The notes under the pieces are model-generated. The model saw nothing but the letters and a program-made list of their open reading frames with translations. It had not been told where the DNA came from and did no database searches. The position numbers were made by a program, and so were the translations under genes. From Rhizobium mesoamericanum STM3625 (GTDB taxonomy: Bacteria; Pseudomonadota; Alphaproteobacteria; Rhizobiales; Rhizobiaceae): a DNA stretch of 54,069 bases. Positions 7,477 to 16,854 of the stretch are shown here, one piece after another. The stretch lies in contig NZ_HF536773.1 of NCBI RefSeq assembly GCF_000312665.1, positions 860,780 through 914,848 on the forward strand, written 5' to 3'. Position 1 is the first letter of the stretch. Each line of letters starts with the position of its first letter.

Positions 7477-9471
7477 TTATAAGCCGCGTGTTCGCCCGAA
7501 TGTGCGCAAGAAGAGATTGATCGAGACGGCGACCTTATCTATGTCAGGCACATCCTGTGAGTAGCGACCGGTGTAAAGCTTTACGATCAGTTTGTCGCGC
7601 TCTTGCCCGGCGAGATCGAAATGGAGATGCAGAAAATAGGACTGCTTGTCGCCGGTACGGCTAATACTTCTGCGCCGCTGAGTAACCTGCCTTAGTTCGG
7701 CGCGAATTGGCTCAAAGCCATCAAGAGACAGTGTTACCGTTTCCGATTGGAAACGTGTGCCTGCCGGGACAGTGACCACAGCCTTGTCCAATGCAAGACT
7801 GACGACGCGGCCTCGGACGCCGTCCACATTTGCAGGCTCGTCAAGCTTAAAGGCGTGGAACAATCGTCGGGGCTTCTCAAAGCAAATCAGGGACGCAATG
7901 GCGAGCACGACAATGTTGATCCCCGACCAGAAAACAGCGACCGGCGAGAACTGACCGGTGATGTGAGATGTCTCCGGCACGACGTTGATGAGCAAGCCGA
8001 GTGCCGTGATCGTGGTCAAACTGGCGATCCAGGCGAAAGTATATCTGTCAAATCCACCAGCTTCGTTACCACTCCCCTTTGGAGTGACCCTAAACGGCTT
8101 GTCGAATGGTCGCACCAGGCTCGAAATGACGGTTGGTAGCATGCGAAATGTGGCAAAAGCGCCGACTGCGCTTGAAATCAACGGCAAATATCGCGTTGGC
8201 GTTATCCAGAGCATCAACAGAAAATAGGCGGTCAGCACCGGCACCTGGTGGGATACGTAGTCGTCGGCGCTGGTGAAATAAAGCGGAAGCACGCCGAACC
8301 ATAGATAGATTATCGGAACGACCAAAATGCTGAAGCGAACCAAATATTGCACCAGCCACGAGACAGGCAGGAACATGACCCGCTGAAAGAGCGACAGACC
8401 TGGTCCGCGCAAGGGACCATTGGGCAGATAAAGCGTCTGAATGCCGCCCTGGCACCACCGCTCGCGCTGCACGAAATAGCCAGTCAGGTTCTCCGCCGCC
8501 AATCCCATCGACAGCCGCTCGTTCAGATAACGCGTCTTATACCCCTTGTTGAGCATGGCAAGCGTTGTCAAAAGGTCTTCCGTGATGGACTCTGTCGGAA
8601 AGCCACCAATCGCCTCGATTGCCTTGCGTCGCGCGATCGAACACGATCCGCAGCAGAAGCTAACGTCCCAAACGTCTCTGCTTGGCGCGATTTCATCAAA
8701 GAACAGGCGCTGCTCGTCTGGCCATATATTTTCCAGACCGAGATTCGACTGGACTGGATCGGTGTTGAAGAAGTGCTGCGGCGTCTGGACGATGCCAATG
8801 CTTTCATCGGAAAAGAAAGGCAGCGTCCGGCGTAAGAAATGCCGGTATGGCACGAAGTCCGCATCAAAGATTGCAACGAAGTCGCCCGAGCTCACCTTCA
8901 GGCCATTGTTCATGTTGCCAGCCTTGGCATGGGTATTGTCGGGTCTCGTGACGTGGATTGCTCCCCGGGCCTCGCAATAGGCCTTGAGCCAGTCACGACG
9001 CTGATCATCGAGGACAAAAACCTTCAGCTTATGGGCAGGATAGTCGAGCGACAGAGCGCCGATAATGGTTCTTTCCAGAACATCCAACGGCTCGTTGTAG
9101 GTCGGGATAAATATGTCCACCGTTGGGAGCTCGTCGACGTCTCGGTCGAAGAAGGTCAACGCGAGCCTGTCTGCTTCGGCGCTGCGATCGACGTTTCTGC
9201 TCATCAATATCAAAAACAGCACGACCTCAAACACGGCCAGAATTTCGACGATGAACAGGAACCAGACCCAATAAAGGCCTGGCTCATCATTCGGAAAAGG
9301 AAGCACGGTTTCGACAAATCGCCACACCATGTAGCGCAGTGCGACTGCGGCCACGAAAGCGCACGTAATTGCGCGAGCCCAGGTGTTAGAACGCGACCAA
9401 TTGAATGGTCCGAGAAAAAAGAAGGCAAGGACGAGAAAGGTCGGCGCCAGCGCTACGAGATGCTGAACCAC
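7477..9471 (-). CDS. bgsA: Processive family 2 glycosyltransferase, BgsA-like mixed-linkage beta-glucan synthase
   Basis: The 664-residue inner-membrane enzyme shows the cellulose-synthase signature in order: LDDQ (Asp155-156), DAD (203-205), TED (297-299) and QRERW (335-339). Membrane segments flank the catalytic domain on both sides, and a cytoplasmic C-terminal domain follows from about 555. The tail has no canonical PilZ RxxxR...D/NxSxxG motif. That matches BgsA of Sinorhizobium, which makes (1->3)(1->4)-beta-glucan and binds c-di-GMP through a non-PilZ tail, better than it matches BcsA/CelA. The start is a GTG overlapping the end of the upstream membrane-fusion-protein gene by 19 bp, implying translational coupling. 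No bcsB, bcsZ or celC-like genes are present, again against cellulose. Assignment to BgsA is by architecture and partner gene. Confidence 0.8.
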   Translation of the reverse strand: MVQHLVALAPTFLVLAFFFLGPFNWSRSNTWARAITCAFVAAVALRYMVWRFVETVLPFPNDEPGLYWVWFLFIVEILAVFEVVLFLILMSRNVDRSAEADRLALTFFDRDVDELPTVDIFIPTYNEPLDVLERTIIGALSLDYPAHKLKVFVLDDQRRDWLKAYCEARGAIHVTRPDNTHAKAGNMNNGLKVSSGDFVAIFDADFVPYRHFLRRTLPFFSDESIGIVQTPQHFFNTDPVQSNLGLENIWPDEQRLFFDEIAPSRDVWDVSFCCGSCSIARRKAIEAIGGFPTESITEDLLTTLAMLNKGYKTRYLNERLSMGLAAENLTGYFVQRERWCQGGIQTLYLPNGPLRGPGLSLFQRVMFLPVSWLVQYLVRFSILVVPIIYLWFGVLPLYFTSADDYVSHQVPVLTAYFLLMLWITPTRYLPLISSAVGAFATFRMLPTVISSLVRPFDKPFRVTPKGSGNEAGGFDRYTFAWIASLTTITALGLLINVVPETSHITGQFSPVAVFWSGINIVVLAIASLICFEKPRRLFHAFKLDEPANVDGVRGRVVSLALDKAVVTVPAGTRFQSETVTLSLDGFEPIRAELRQVTQRRRSISRTGDKQSYFLHLHFDLAGQERDKLIVKLYTGRYSQDVPDIDKVAVSINLFLRTFGRTRGL

Positions 9472-10682
9472 AGGCTTTCAATCCATTTCTTGATACCGAC
9501 ATCGTGCTTGGACAGGCGTACTTGCACCGAGCGCCCGACCTGACAGAAATTCGCAAAGTCGGAATTGAGGGTGGAGGGAGCAAGGCTCAGACGAATACGA
9601 GCGCTGCGCGCGGTCGTCACAGGCTGGTTGGCCGCAAAGGCATCCTTTTCGATTATCGCGGAACCGCCTCTCACAGACAGGACCACCGCTTTGAAGACGT
9701 CGCCGCGCCCGAAAAGTCGGACCTCGGCCGTCCTTCCAACGTAAATTTCGTCGTAGTCGACCTCGGGAACCAGGATATCCACGAATAATTCGCGGCAATC
9801 CAGGACGCGCATCAACTCGTTATTCAAAAGAACGTTCGAGCCATTCACGATGTTGCTGCTCCAGACGACCCCATCGAACGAGGCGAAGACCGTCGCCGAC
9901 GCCAAGCTGTCGACGCGATTGCTCTCTTCGGCGATCTGCTTTCCGACTTCGACCGCGCGTGTTTCGTTTTCTGCTATGCGCGTATTGAGATCATTAATCC
10001 GAACAAGCACTTCGTCCTCCCGCTGCCGGGAATAAGGGACATCGTTTTGTCCGTCGCCGATGAAGATGCCCTGCCGGACTGCATCGAGCTTCTGTTCCAA
10101 TTGTTCAACGGTCATATTGCTGATTTCGACTTCTCCGCCCGTGGCTGCTCCGGCCGCGCGGGCCGATTCAACGAGCTTCTTCGTCAAAATACCCTTCGAC
10201 TCGAGCGTCAGCCGTCGGTCGAGGTCGACCTGCGCAACAACATCCTGTGCTTGGGAAACCTCCACCCGCTTGCGCAAGATTTCAACTTCGCGCTCGAGAT
10301 TGGCGATTGTCGTCCTCTTATAGACTTCTAATCGCGCAGCCAGTTGCTGGCGAAGCGCAATCAGCTCGTCGCGCTCCCGTCTGAGCGCCGCAGCACGGTC
10401 TAGAGCGGCATTGTGCTCAGCCCGAAGCGAGGCGAGAGTTTCGCGATTCACCCTCGCATTCACAATCCTTAGGAGGGGCTGTCCTTCGACGACTGGGACC
10501 CCCACCCTGGATGGCGCTTCGGCAATCGCGCCGTCGATTGGCGCGTTCACTGTGGCAAATCGTGCGTTAACAGTTCCATCAAGGCTGGTGACGCCCGTCA
10601 GGCCCGGCAAAAAAACAATCGCCGCAAGCACCAGCAGCACGAGACCGATTGTGATGCGGACAATGCGGTGGTTCCATATCAT
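9453..10682 (-). CDS. bgsB: HlyD-like membrane fusion protein, BgsB-like
   Basis: A 409-residue protein with one N-terminal membrane segment (about residues 8-28), a biotinyl-lipoyl-like half motif (NAPIDGAIAEAP), a long coiled coil (about 85-170 and 205-250) and a second barrel-sandwich half (ATVFASFDGVVWSS). This is the membrane-fusion-protein layout. In Sinorhizobium the beta-glucan synthase BgsA is encoded with such a protein, BgsB, thought to help the polymer cross the envelope. Only weak ribosome signals precede the ATG (GAGG at about -17), and a short upstream frame ends in an ATGA overlap with this start, so initiation may be coupled. Confidence 0.8.
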   Translation of the reverse strand: MIWNHRIVRITIGLVLLVLAAIVFLPGLTGVTSLDGTVNARFATVNAPIDGAIAEAPSRVGVPVVEGQPLLRIVNARVNRETLASLRAEHNAALDRAAALRRERDELIALRQQLAARLEVYKRTTIANLEREVEILRKRVEVSQAQDVVAQVDLDRRLTLESKGILTKKLVESARAAGAATGGEVEISNMTVEQLEQKLDAVRQGIFIGDGQNDVPYSRQREDEVLVRINDLNTRIAENETRAVEVGKQIAEESNRVDSLASATVFASFDGVVWSSNIVNGSNVLLNNELMRVLDCRELFVDILVPEVDYDEIYVGRTAEVRLFGRGDVFKAVVLSVRGGSAIIEKDAFAANQPVTTARSARIRLSLAPSTLNSDFANFCQVGRSVQVRLSKHDVGIKKWIESLWFSIS

Positions 10683-11009
10683 TTTTGATATCCAACCTCG
10701 GCAACGACGAAGGGATCAACCAGTGCTTGCTTCAACAACCGGCTTTTAGTTAGGACGAGCGAAACTTCCGACAAGGGATGGTAGTAAATTCTGCGCCTGC
10801 TACCCGCTGCACTTTGACCTAAACAGCCTCGCTCATGTTCAGGGCCAACGTCCGCACAGACATCGGTTATGCTTGCATTTTGCAAAGCATGTCTTCAACC
10901 CACAGATCCGGCTACGCCGCCGCAATCGACGCAGAATCGTCCAGTCCAGAAAGGGCCGCGGGACCCTGGATCGTCCTCGTCACCCGCTCCTTCGTGCGAA
11001 GGTTAGACG

Positions 11010-11235
11010 TTCCGTCAGCGCCGTGCCGGACGCCGGAAAGCATGCAGCGAACCGAGCCGCCGGCAAGTTCGATCGTCGAGACGTCGAAAGGCAACAGCGT
11101 CGCGGAGCGCTGCGACTGCGCCTGATCGAGGGTAGAGTGGGACGCGGAAAGCACGACCACACGCCCTCTCCCCGCCCAAAAGCCCGCCGAGGCGAGATCT
11201 ATGTCATTGTCTTCGAGAGCATTGTGAAGCGTTGG
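11010..11235 (-). pseudogene. Remnant of an amidinotransferase/arginine-deiminase-like gene (C-terminal part)
   Basis: One frame contains GRGRVVVLSASHSTLDQ followed by VSTIELAGGSVRCMLSG, which is the C-terminal catalytic end of the guanidino-group-modifying family (arginine deiminase-like, CtlX, dimethylarginine hydrolases): a GGGS-type turn then the reactive cysteine. Here the cysteine is retained (VRCML). The N-terminal two thirds of the enzyme are absent, there is no start signal, and the frame runs on into unrelated sequence. Members are normally about 300 residues; about 75 survive. Broken and presumably inactive. Confidence 0.55.
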
Positions 11236-11365
11236 CCTCTCTTGCGCGATTGAAGAACATTTCCGCGCGGTCATTACCCCCTTTGGCTTGATCAAATAGG
11301 CCGAGATTGTAGTTCGTCTGTCGGTCGTCATGTCGAAGCCTCAAGGCATTGGCATAATGCTCCAC
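11230..11365 (-). pseudogene. Remnant of a TPR-like helical repeat gene
   Basis: The minus-strand frame gives VEHYANALRLRHDD followed by TNYNLGLFDQAKGG, then DRAEMFFNRA: the helix-turn-helix spacing and consensus of one to one and a half tetratricopeptide repeats. There is no start, no ribosome site and no continuation. It abuts the amidinotransferase remnant in another frame, suggesting that the region collected fragments by deletion. Confidence 0.4.
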
Positions 11366-11537
11366 GGCGGCAGCAGAACCCACAGGTTGTTGTGGCTTTT
11401 TGGACACGACGCACGAAGTTGGATAGCTCGCGGCGAAATAGATATTCATTTCGTTCTCTACCGCGAAAAGCTATAGTTTTGCCGATGGCGGGCGCGGATA
11501 GTTCGCCGCCCGCCTGTCTCACGCCGAGGAGACTATC

Positions 11538-11813
11538 ATGCCACAGTATATGGTTGAAAGACACTTGCCCGGCATCACTCCGGAACAACTCACCGCAGCC
11601 GCGTCTCGTGCGAAGCAGGTCACCGCCAAGTTGACGAACGAAGGTAAGCCGGTGCGCTATCTGCGCTCGACGTTCGTTCCCTCGGAGGAGAAGTGTTTCT
11701 GTCTCTTTGAAGCGCCTTCTGCCGAACGCGTTCGCGAGGCAAATGTGCTCGCGGAAATACCCTTGCTCCGGATCACCGAGGTCGCTCACATCGCGGCGGA
11801 CGACCTAGCCTGA
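11538..11813 (+). CDS. DUF4242 domain protein (SCO4226-like nickel-binding family)
   Basis: The 91-residue protein starts MPQYMVERHLPGIT and matches the small ferredoxin-like DUF4242 family. Conserved features are an N-terminal beta strand with MVERH, the central VRYLRSTFVPSEEKCFCLFEAPS segment and a C-terminal EVAHI. Members form dimers, and one characterised member binds nickel, but the cellular role is unclear. GAGGAGA precedes the ATG by about 6 bp. It stands alone between a decayed region and a toxin-antitoxin pair. Confidence 0.8.
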   Translation: MPQYMVERHLPGITPEQLTAAASRAKQVTAKLTNEGKPVRYLRSTFVPSEEKCFCLFEAPSAERVREANVLAEIPLLRITEVAHIAADDLA

Positions 11814-11866
11814 GCAAAGTCGCCGTTCGCCAGTTGCGCGGACAGCAAGAACGAACCGAACCTGCT

Positions 11867-11894
11867 GCCTCACACACGGGGGCCAGCGTGAGGC
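11867..11894 (+). terminator. Hairpin downstream of DUF4242 gene
   Basis: GCCTCAC (11867-11873) pairs with GTGAGGC (11888-11894) around a 14-nt loop about 50 bp after the stop codon. No U-run follows, so it is a weak terminator candidate at best. Confidence 0.25.
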
Positions 11895-11915
11895 GCGAGA
11901 AGGGCTTTGCTCGCA

Positions 11916-12347
11916 TCAGACCGTTCCGCGAATTGGATTGATGATCTCGATGCCGGCGAAATCACGCTCGTTGTCGGTGACAACAACGCAGTCATTTGCC
12001 CCAGCAATCGCAGCTACGATCATGTCGAGCCCACTGCGAGGACGCCCGGCGGCTTTGCCGTCGGCCATCAGCCGCGCCCAAATCAGACCGGCCCTATCGT
12101 CGAAAGGCAAAACCCGCCCAGCGAAGAGGGATTGCGGCCCTTCCGACCCTGCGAACCAGGCATCCAGCGCATCGCGCTTCTTTCCGCGCGACTTTTCGAG
12201 AATGCCACGCCTGATCTCAGCAATCGTCAGCGAGGAAATGAACAGATCCTCGTCGCGCTGCTCCGTCAACCAAGTCATAAGCGACTCCGAAGGCTGAGCC
12301 TTGACGATGTTGCTGATAATGTTTGTGTCCAGAAGGTAGTGCGTCAC
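11916..12347 (-). CDS. vapC: VapC-type PIN domain toxin (FitB-like)
   Basis: The 143-residue PIN-domain ribonuclease retains the acidic metal-binding residues: Asp7 in LLDTN, Glu44 in TIAEIRRGI, Asp108 in SGLDMI, and the C-terminal TDNERDF (Asp125, Asp129). The size and the IWARL/ADG elements are those of FitB/VapC toxins that cleave RNA. The start overlaps the antitoxin gene by 4 bp (12344-12347), so the pair is translationally coupled. The toxin looks intact. Confidence 0.9.
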   Translation of the reverse strand: MTHYLLDTNIISNIVKAQPSESLMTWLTEQRDEDLFISSLTIAEIRRGILEKSRGKKRDALDAWFAGSEGPQSLFAGRVLPFDDRAGLIWARLMADGKAAGRPRSGLDMIVAAIAGANDCVVVTDNERDFAGIEIINPIRGTV

Positions 12348-12646
12348 AAATCGACCTTGCGCCCATTCTCACGCGGGCGGGAAAGGTCGAGATCAGCGCC
12401 GACCAAGGGGGAGCGACGCAGGGCGGTAAGAATATTGCCAGGTTTCGGCCGATTGCCAGCCACAACCATTTTTACAGCCGAACGGACCTGCTCCGCTTCC
12501 GGACCTTCCTCGGCCAGGCGCCGGGCAAGCGTGCGGATCAGTTCGCGATCGGCGTCGAGCGCCATCACCTCAAAGCGCGTGAAGCCGCGCTGCGTCAGGC
12601 GTGCGCGGTAATTCTGAAGCGCCCTCTTCTGTGCGGAACTGCCCAT
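12344..12646 (-). CDS. Cognate antitoxin of the VapC-type toxin
   Basis: The 100-residue protein precedes vapC and overlaps it. AGGAGG lies 6 bp before the ATG at 12646, whereas an upstream in-frame extension to 12754 has no such signal. The N-terminal part (KRALQNYRARLTQRGFTRFEVMALDADRELI, cut here by position 3-37) looks like a ribbon-helix-helix or similar DNA-binding arm. The tail (ALRRSPLVGADLDLSRPRE) is an extended toxin-wrapping segment. Likely neutralises VapC and represses the operon from the palindrome just upstream. Confidence 0.8.
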   Translation of the reverse strand: MGSSAQKRALQNYRARLTQRGFTRFEVMALDADRELIRTLARRLAEEGPEAEQVRSAVKMVVAGNRPKPGNILTALRRSPLVGADLDLSRPRENGRKVDL

Positions 12647-12666
12647 CGTCGACCTCCTGCTATATC

Positions 12667-12681
12667 TGGATATATAATCCA
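12667..12681. promoter_or_regulatory. Palindromic operator upstream of the antitoxin-vapC operon
   Basis: TGGAT-ATATA-ATCCA, a 5-bp inverted repeat with an AT centre, lies 20 bp upstream of the antitoxin start and contains the likely -10 region (TATAAT-like on the minus strand). Its size and place suit autoregulation by a toxin-antitoxin complex. Confidence 0.55.
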
Positions 12682-12899
12682 AATCCCTGCAGCCGACAAG
12701 GGATGACCATGGCGTTCGAGAGCGCAATCGCAAGCTCCGACTGCAGGTTGGCATACTCTGCCGCTACGGAGCGTGGTTGCTGGTTATGCTCGTGGCTAAA
12801 CTGTGCTAGCTCAGAACCGATCATGCAATACTCCTTGTCGCGTGAGGTCGTATCCGCTTCACGTGCAGAATGCCGTCGTGCGACATCTTCGAAATCTTT

Positions 12900-13289
12900 C
12901 GCCGGAATTGTGTCGTCCGCTTTGCTATCGCGAGGTCACCCGTCTCCTCAGCACTTAAACCCTCGAAAAGCGGAGCGGATTCGAAGAGCTTTTCGACCGC
13001 AACTGGTGGCGCCTCGAGTGCGTCCCGCTCTTCAATGATCTGCGTACCAAGATCCTTGGCCAACGGTCGGCGACGCCCGATTGCTCATCTCATAGTGAAC
13101 CCGCCCACCGTCCTGAACGGCTTCACCCTCTACCAAGGATTCTATGCGGATGTTGATTACTTCCGCCGTTCTCGATGACATCGCCATTAGCACATGCCCT
13201 ATCTCGTGGACGCACTTGCGGTGAACGACTTCCTCGGGAAGTGGAACCTTCGCCGAGAGGACGGCTCCGACGTCCTGCACGCTCAGCAC
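12900..13289 (-). pseudogene. Decayed FtsH-like AAA peptidase gene (peptidase domain remnant A)
   Basis: One frame (about 13230-13080) reads VHRKCVHEIGHVLMAMSS, the zinc-binding HExxH helix of the FtsH/M41 peptidase domain, followed by strands ending in VHYEMSN. A second frame (about 13063-12930) gives IIEERDALEAPPVAVEKLFESAP, which matches the C-terminal helix of the same domain. The roughly 110 residues that should lie between them (including the third zinc ligand) are missing, the reading frame changes, and no AAA ATPase module precedes it. Inactive. A second, different remnant of the same family lies at 25.6-25.9 kb. Confidence 0.6.
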
Positions 13290-13992
13290 GCCCTTTCGAC
13301 TAAACTAAATTGTCTGGTAGGTGACGGAACAAACGCCGAGGCGGATTGGTTTGCGCGCCGAAGAGGGGCGACGCACACCCCTCTTTCATTTCCCTGTCAC
13401 CACCTCCCCCTGAAACTGCTCGTTGAAGCAACGATAGACCGCAGTCGGCACGAAGCAGATGTGGGAATCGGATGGAGGCGCAATTCAGCCACTTCGTCTG
13501 TTATGGCTGCCTGGGCACGAACAGCGGACGTATGCATTCACTCAAAAGCCGGCGGCCCCTTGCGGCCCGGCCGTGCCGGCCGTTTTGGAAGATCGGTCTG
13601 AATTTCAGCTACCTGAAAGACTCCTTGATGAAGGATAGCGGAGGTGGAGCGGTGGAGGACTCAAAGAGCAGTCCCAGAAGAACGCGGAGAACCGGGATGA
13701 ACGCGCACCATCGTTTCGCTGACAGAGCGAATCCCTTTGCCGGACCAGCGGACGTCGGATTGCTGGCCACGGCCAGCGGCGGCCATGCGTCTGCCGCCGC
13801 CAGCCGCGCGGCGCCGTCTCGCCCAGATTGCTGCCCAATTTTCACCGATTGGGTCGTGTGTGGATCGGCCGTGGGGCGCAATCTGCTAAATCGCTGGAAG
13901 GTTTGGTTGCGGGGGCCTGATGGCATGGAGACTTGCAATTTCAAGCCCCTACCGGCAGCGGACAATGCCCACCGCCGGCTACTCAACAGCGA
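13290..13992. other. Gene-poor gap left of the sugar ABC operon
   Basis: Apart from a hairpin at 13361-13385 I see no convincing gene. Several open frames exist on both strands, but none has a ribosome site, a fold-like sequence or a recognisable motif. The stretch separates decayed genes from the intact ABC operon and may contain the latter's terminator. Confidence 0.35.
13361..13385 (+). terminator. Hairpin, possible rho-independent terminator
   Basis: AAGAGGGG (13361-13368) pairs fully with CCCCTCTT (13378-13385) around a 9-nt loop, followed by TCATTT. The U-run is short. No rightward gene directly precedes it, so it may be left over from a lost gene. Confidence 0.4.
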
Positions 13993-15063
<1,071 letters not shown>

Positions 15064-15068
15064 CAAAA

Positions 15069-15920
15069 TTAGCCCTTTACCGCGCCCATGGTCATGCCCT
15101 TGATGAAGTAGCGCTGGAAGAAAAGAAACACGAGGAGCGTCGGCAGGCTGGCGACGAGCGAAAGCGCGCCCTGCACACCCCATGCGACGGAATACTGGCC
15201 CTTCAAGTTGACGATACCGATCATGATCGTCCGCTTCTCGTCCGACTGGGTAAAGATCAGCGGCCAGAGGAAATCGTTCCAGATCCAGGTGAATTGCAGC
15301 GTCGAGAGTACGGCAAGTGCCGGGAGGCTCAGCGGCAGCACGACCTGCGTCAGCACCTGCCACTCGTTCGCGCCTTCGAGGATCGCCGCCTCGCGCAAGG
15401 CGGTCGGCACAGTCGCGAAGAAATTGCGCATGAGAAGCGTGCAGATCGGGATGCCGAGCGCGGTGTGTACGATGAAGATCGGCCAGAGCGTGTCGATCAG
15501 GCCCATGCCGTTGAAGAGCCGAAAGAGCGGCACCAGGATGACCTGCGGCGGAAAGAACATGCCGGCGACGACGACCAGGAACAGCGTGTTGGAACCGCGA
15601 AACGGAAGCTTGGCGAAGACATATCCCGTCAGGCCACCGAGCGCGATCGACATGGCCGTGCCAGGAACCGTGACCAGCAGTGTATTGATGAAATACTGGT
15701 GAACCGCCGGGTTCGCCAGGACTTCGGCGAAATTGCCGAGATAGAGCGACGAGGGTACAGACCAGAGATTACCGAGCGCGATCTCCCGCGTCGTCTTGAC
15801 CGAGGAGAGCAGCACCCCGAGCGTCGGCAGCAGGAAGCAGACGGCAAGCACGCTCAAGATGACGAATGTCGCCACACGCCAGGGATGAAAGGGCCCTTGG
15901 GCCGTCGAACGGCTAGCCAT
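15069..15920 (-). CDS. Carbohydrate ABC transporter permease (MalG family)
   Basis: The 283-residue inner-membrane protein has six predicted membrane segments and the EAA loop for contact with the ATPase (EAAILEGANEWQVLTQVVLPL region, about residues 187-207). The MalG-type C-terminus (FFQRYFIKGMTMGAVKG) is complete. It overlaps the upstream permease gene by 8 bp and is followed within 5 bp by the ATPase gene. Forms the membrane channel with the MalF-like partner. Confidence 0.95.
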   Translation of the reverse strand: MASRSTAQGPFHPWRVATFVILSVLAVCFLLPTLGVLLSSVKTTREIALGNLWSVPSSLYLGNFAEVLANPAVHQYFINTLLVTVPGTAMSIALGGLTGYVFAKLPFRGSNTLFLVVVAGMFFPPQVILVPLFRLFNGMGLIDTLWPIFIVHTALGIPICTLLMRNFFATVPTALREAAILEGANEWQVLTQVVLPLSLPALAVLSTLQFTWIWNDFLWPLIFTQSDEKRTIMIGIVNLKGQYSVAWGVQGALSLVASLPTLLVFLFFQRYFIKGMTMGAVKG

Positions 15921-16794
15921 AGATGCGGTCTACTTTCTTCAACTGGCGGAAATAGATGCTGATGATTGCGAGAGCGATGAGGAAGAGCACGACGGAAATC
16001 GCGCTGCCGTATCCCATCAGGTATTTCCGAAAGGATTCGTTATACATGTGCACGGCCAGCGTATCGGAGCTGTTGAATGGACCGCCGCCGGTCATGATGT
16101 AGAGAATGTCGAATCCTTTCAGAGAGTTGATGACAGACAGGGCGATCACCACCACGGTCGAGGGCGTGAGCAGCGGTACGATGACGTGGCTGATCCGCTG
16201 CCAGCGGCTGGCGCCCTCGATGCTGCAGACCTCGATGAGATCCTCAGGTATCGCCGTCAGTCCCGCCAGATAGATCACCATGGAAAGGCCGGTCTGCTGC
16301 CAGCACCAGGCGACAATGACGGCATAGAGTGCGGTATCGGGCTTAGCGAGCCAGGCAAAGCGCATCCGCTCGCCCGCGACATGCGATAGCAACGTATTGA
16401 GAAGTCCCCAGTCGGGTTGATAGATCCAGACCCAGATTTGCCCGACGATGACCGCGGAGAGGCAGATCGGAAGGTAGAAGATCGTCTTGAAGGCGCCCGC
16501 ACCGGTGACCTTGCTGTCCAACAGCAATGCGAGGAAGAGCCCTAGAAGGGTCGGCACCACGATTGCGACGATCATCCAGATCGTCGTGTTGATCGCAGCA
16601 TTCAGGAAAAGCTGATCAGTGACGATCTTGCTGAAATTCGCAAACCCAACGTAATCATAGTTGCTGTCGAAGCCGTTCCAGTTGGTGAAACTGTAGTAAA
16701 ACGAGCTGAACAGGGGCCAAATAATGAAGAGGCCGAAAACAAAGAATGGCGGTGACAGCAAGATCACGCGCCAGAAGCGATTATGCCGCTCCAT
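15913..16794 (-). CDS. Carbohydrate ABC transporter permease (MalF family)
   Basis: A 293-residue permease with six membrane segments, starting with a segment at about 10-30 and carrying the EAA-type loop around EVCSIEGASRWQRISHVIVPLL and the GGGPFNSSDTLAVHMY motif usual in this family. It follows the binding-protein gene after 60 bp that contain a strong hairpin, and overlaps the next permease gene. The membrane topology and operon place make the role certain, the sugar not. Confidence 0.95.
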   Translation of the reverse strand: MERHNRFWRVILLSPPFFVFGLFIIWPLFSSFYYSFTNWNGFDSNYDYVGFANFSKIVTDQLFLNAAINTTIWMIVAIVVPTLLGLFLALLLDSKVTGAGAFKTIFYLPICLSAVIVGQIWVWIYQPDWGLLNTLLSHVAGERMRFAWLAKPDTALYAVIVAWCWQQTGLSMVIYLAGLTAIPEDLIEVCSIEGASRWQRISHVIVPLLTPSTVVVIALSVINSLKGFDILYIMTGGGPFNSSDTLAVHMYNESFRKYLMGYGSAISVVLFLIALAIISIYFRQLKKVDRIYG

Positions 16795-16816
16795 CAGGGT
16801 CCTTCCTTCTTGCAGA

Positions 16817-16841
16817 AGCCGCGGCCGGATAGGCCGCGGCT
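16817..16841 (-). terminator. Intercistronic stem-loop between binding-protein and permease genes
   Basis: AGCCGCGGCC (16817-16826) pairs over 10 bp with GGCCGCGGCT (16832-16841), loop GGATA, without a U-run. Such hairpins after binding-protein genes commonly protect the upstream mRNA or cause partial termination, giving more binding protein than permease. That role here is inferred from position. Confidence 0.6.
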
Positions 16842-16854
16842 CGATATGTGGTGC

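Larger units (their letters stand above)
10683..11537. other. Gap holding the bgs promoter region and gene debris
   Basis: The bgsB promoter must lie at the left end of this gap. A 68-codon minus-strand frame (10679-10885) overlaps the bgsB ATG by 4 bp but shows no clear ribosome site. Further right are fragments of two decayed genes, annotated separately. The stretch from 11450 to 11520 shows no gene. Confidence 0.4.

Noticed and set aside
7477..9471. Cellulose synthase (BcsA/CelA) for the processive glycosyltransferase
   Set aside because: No PilZ signature and no bcsB, endoglucanase or other cellulose genes; the membrane-fusion partner points to BgsA. Not fully excluded without a phylogeny.
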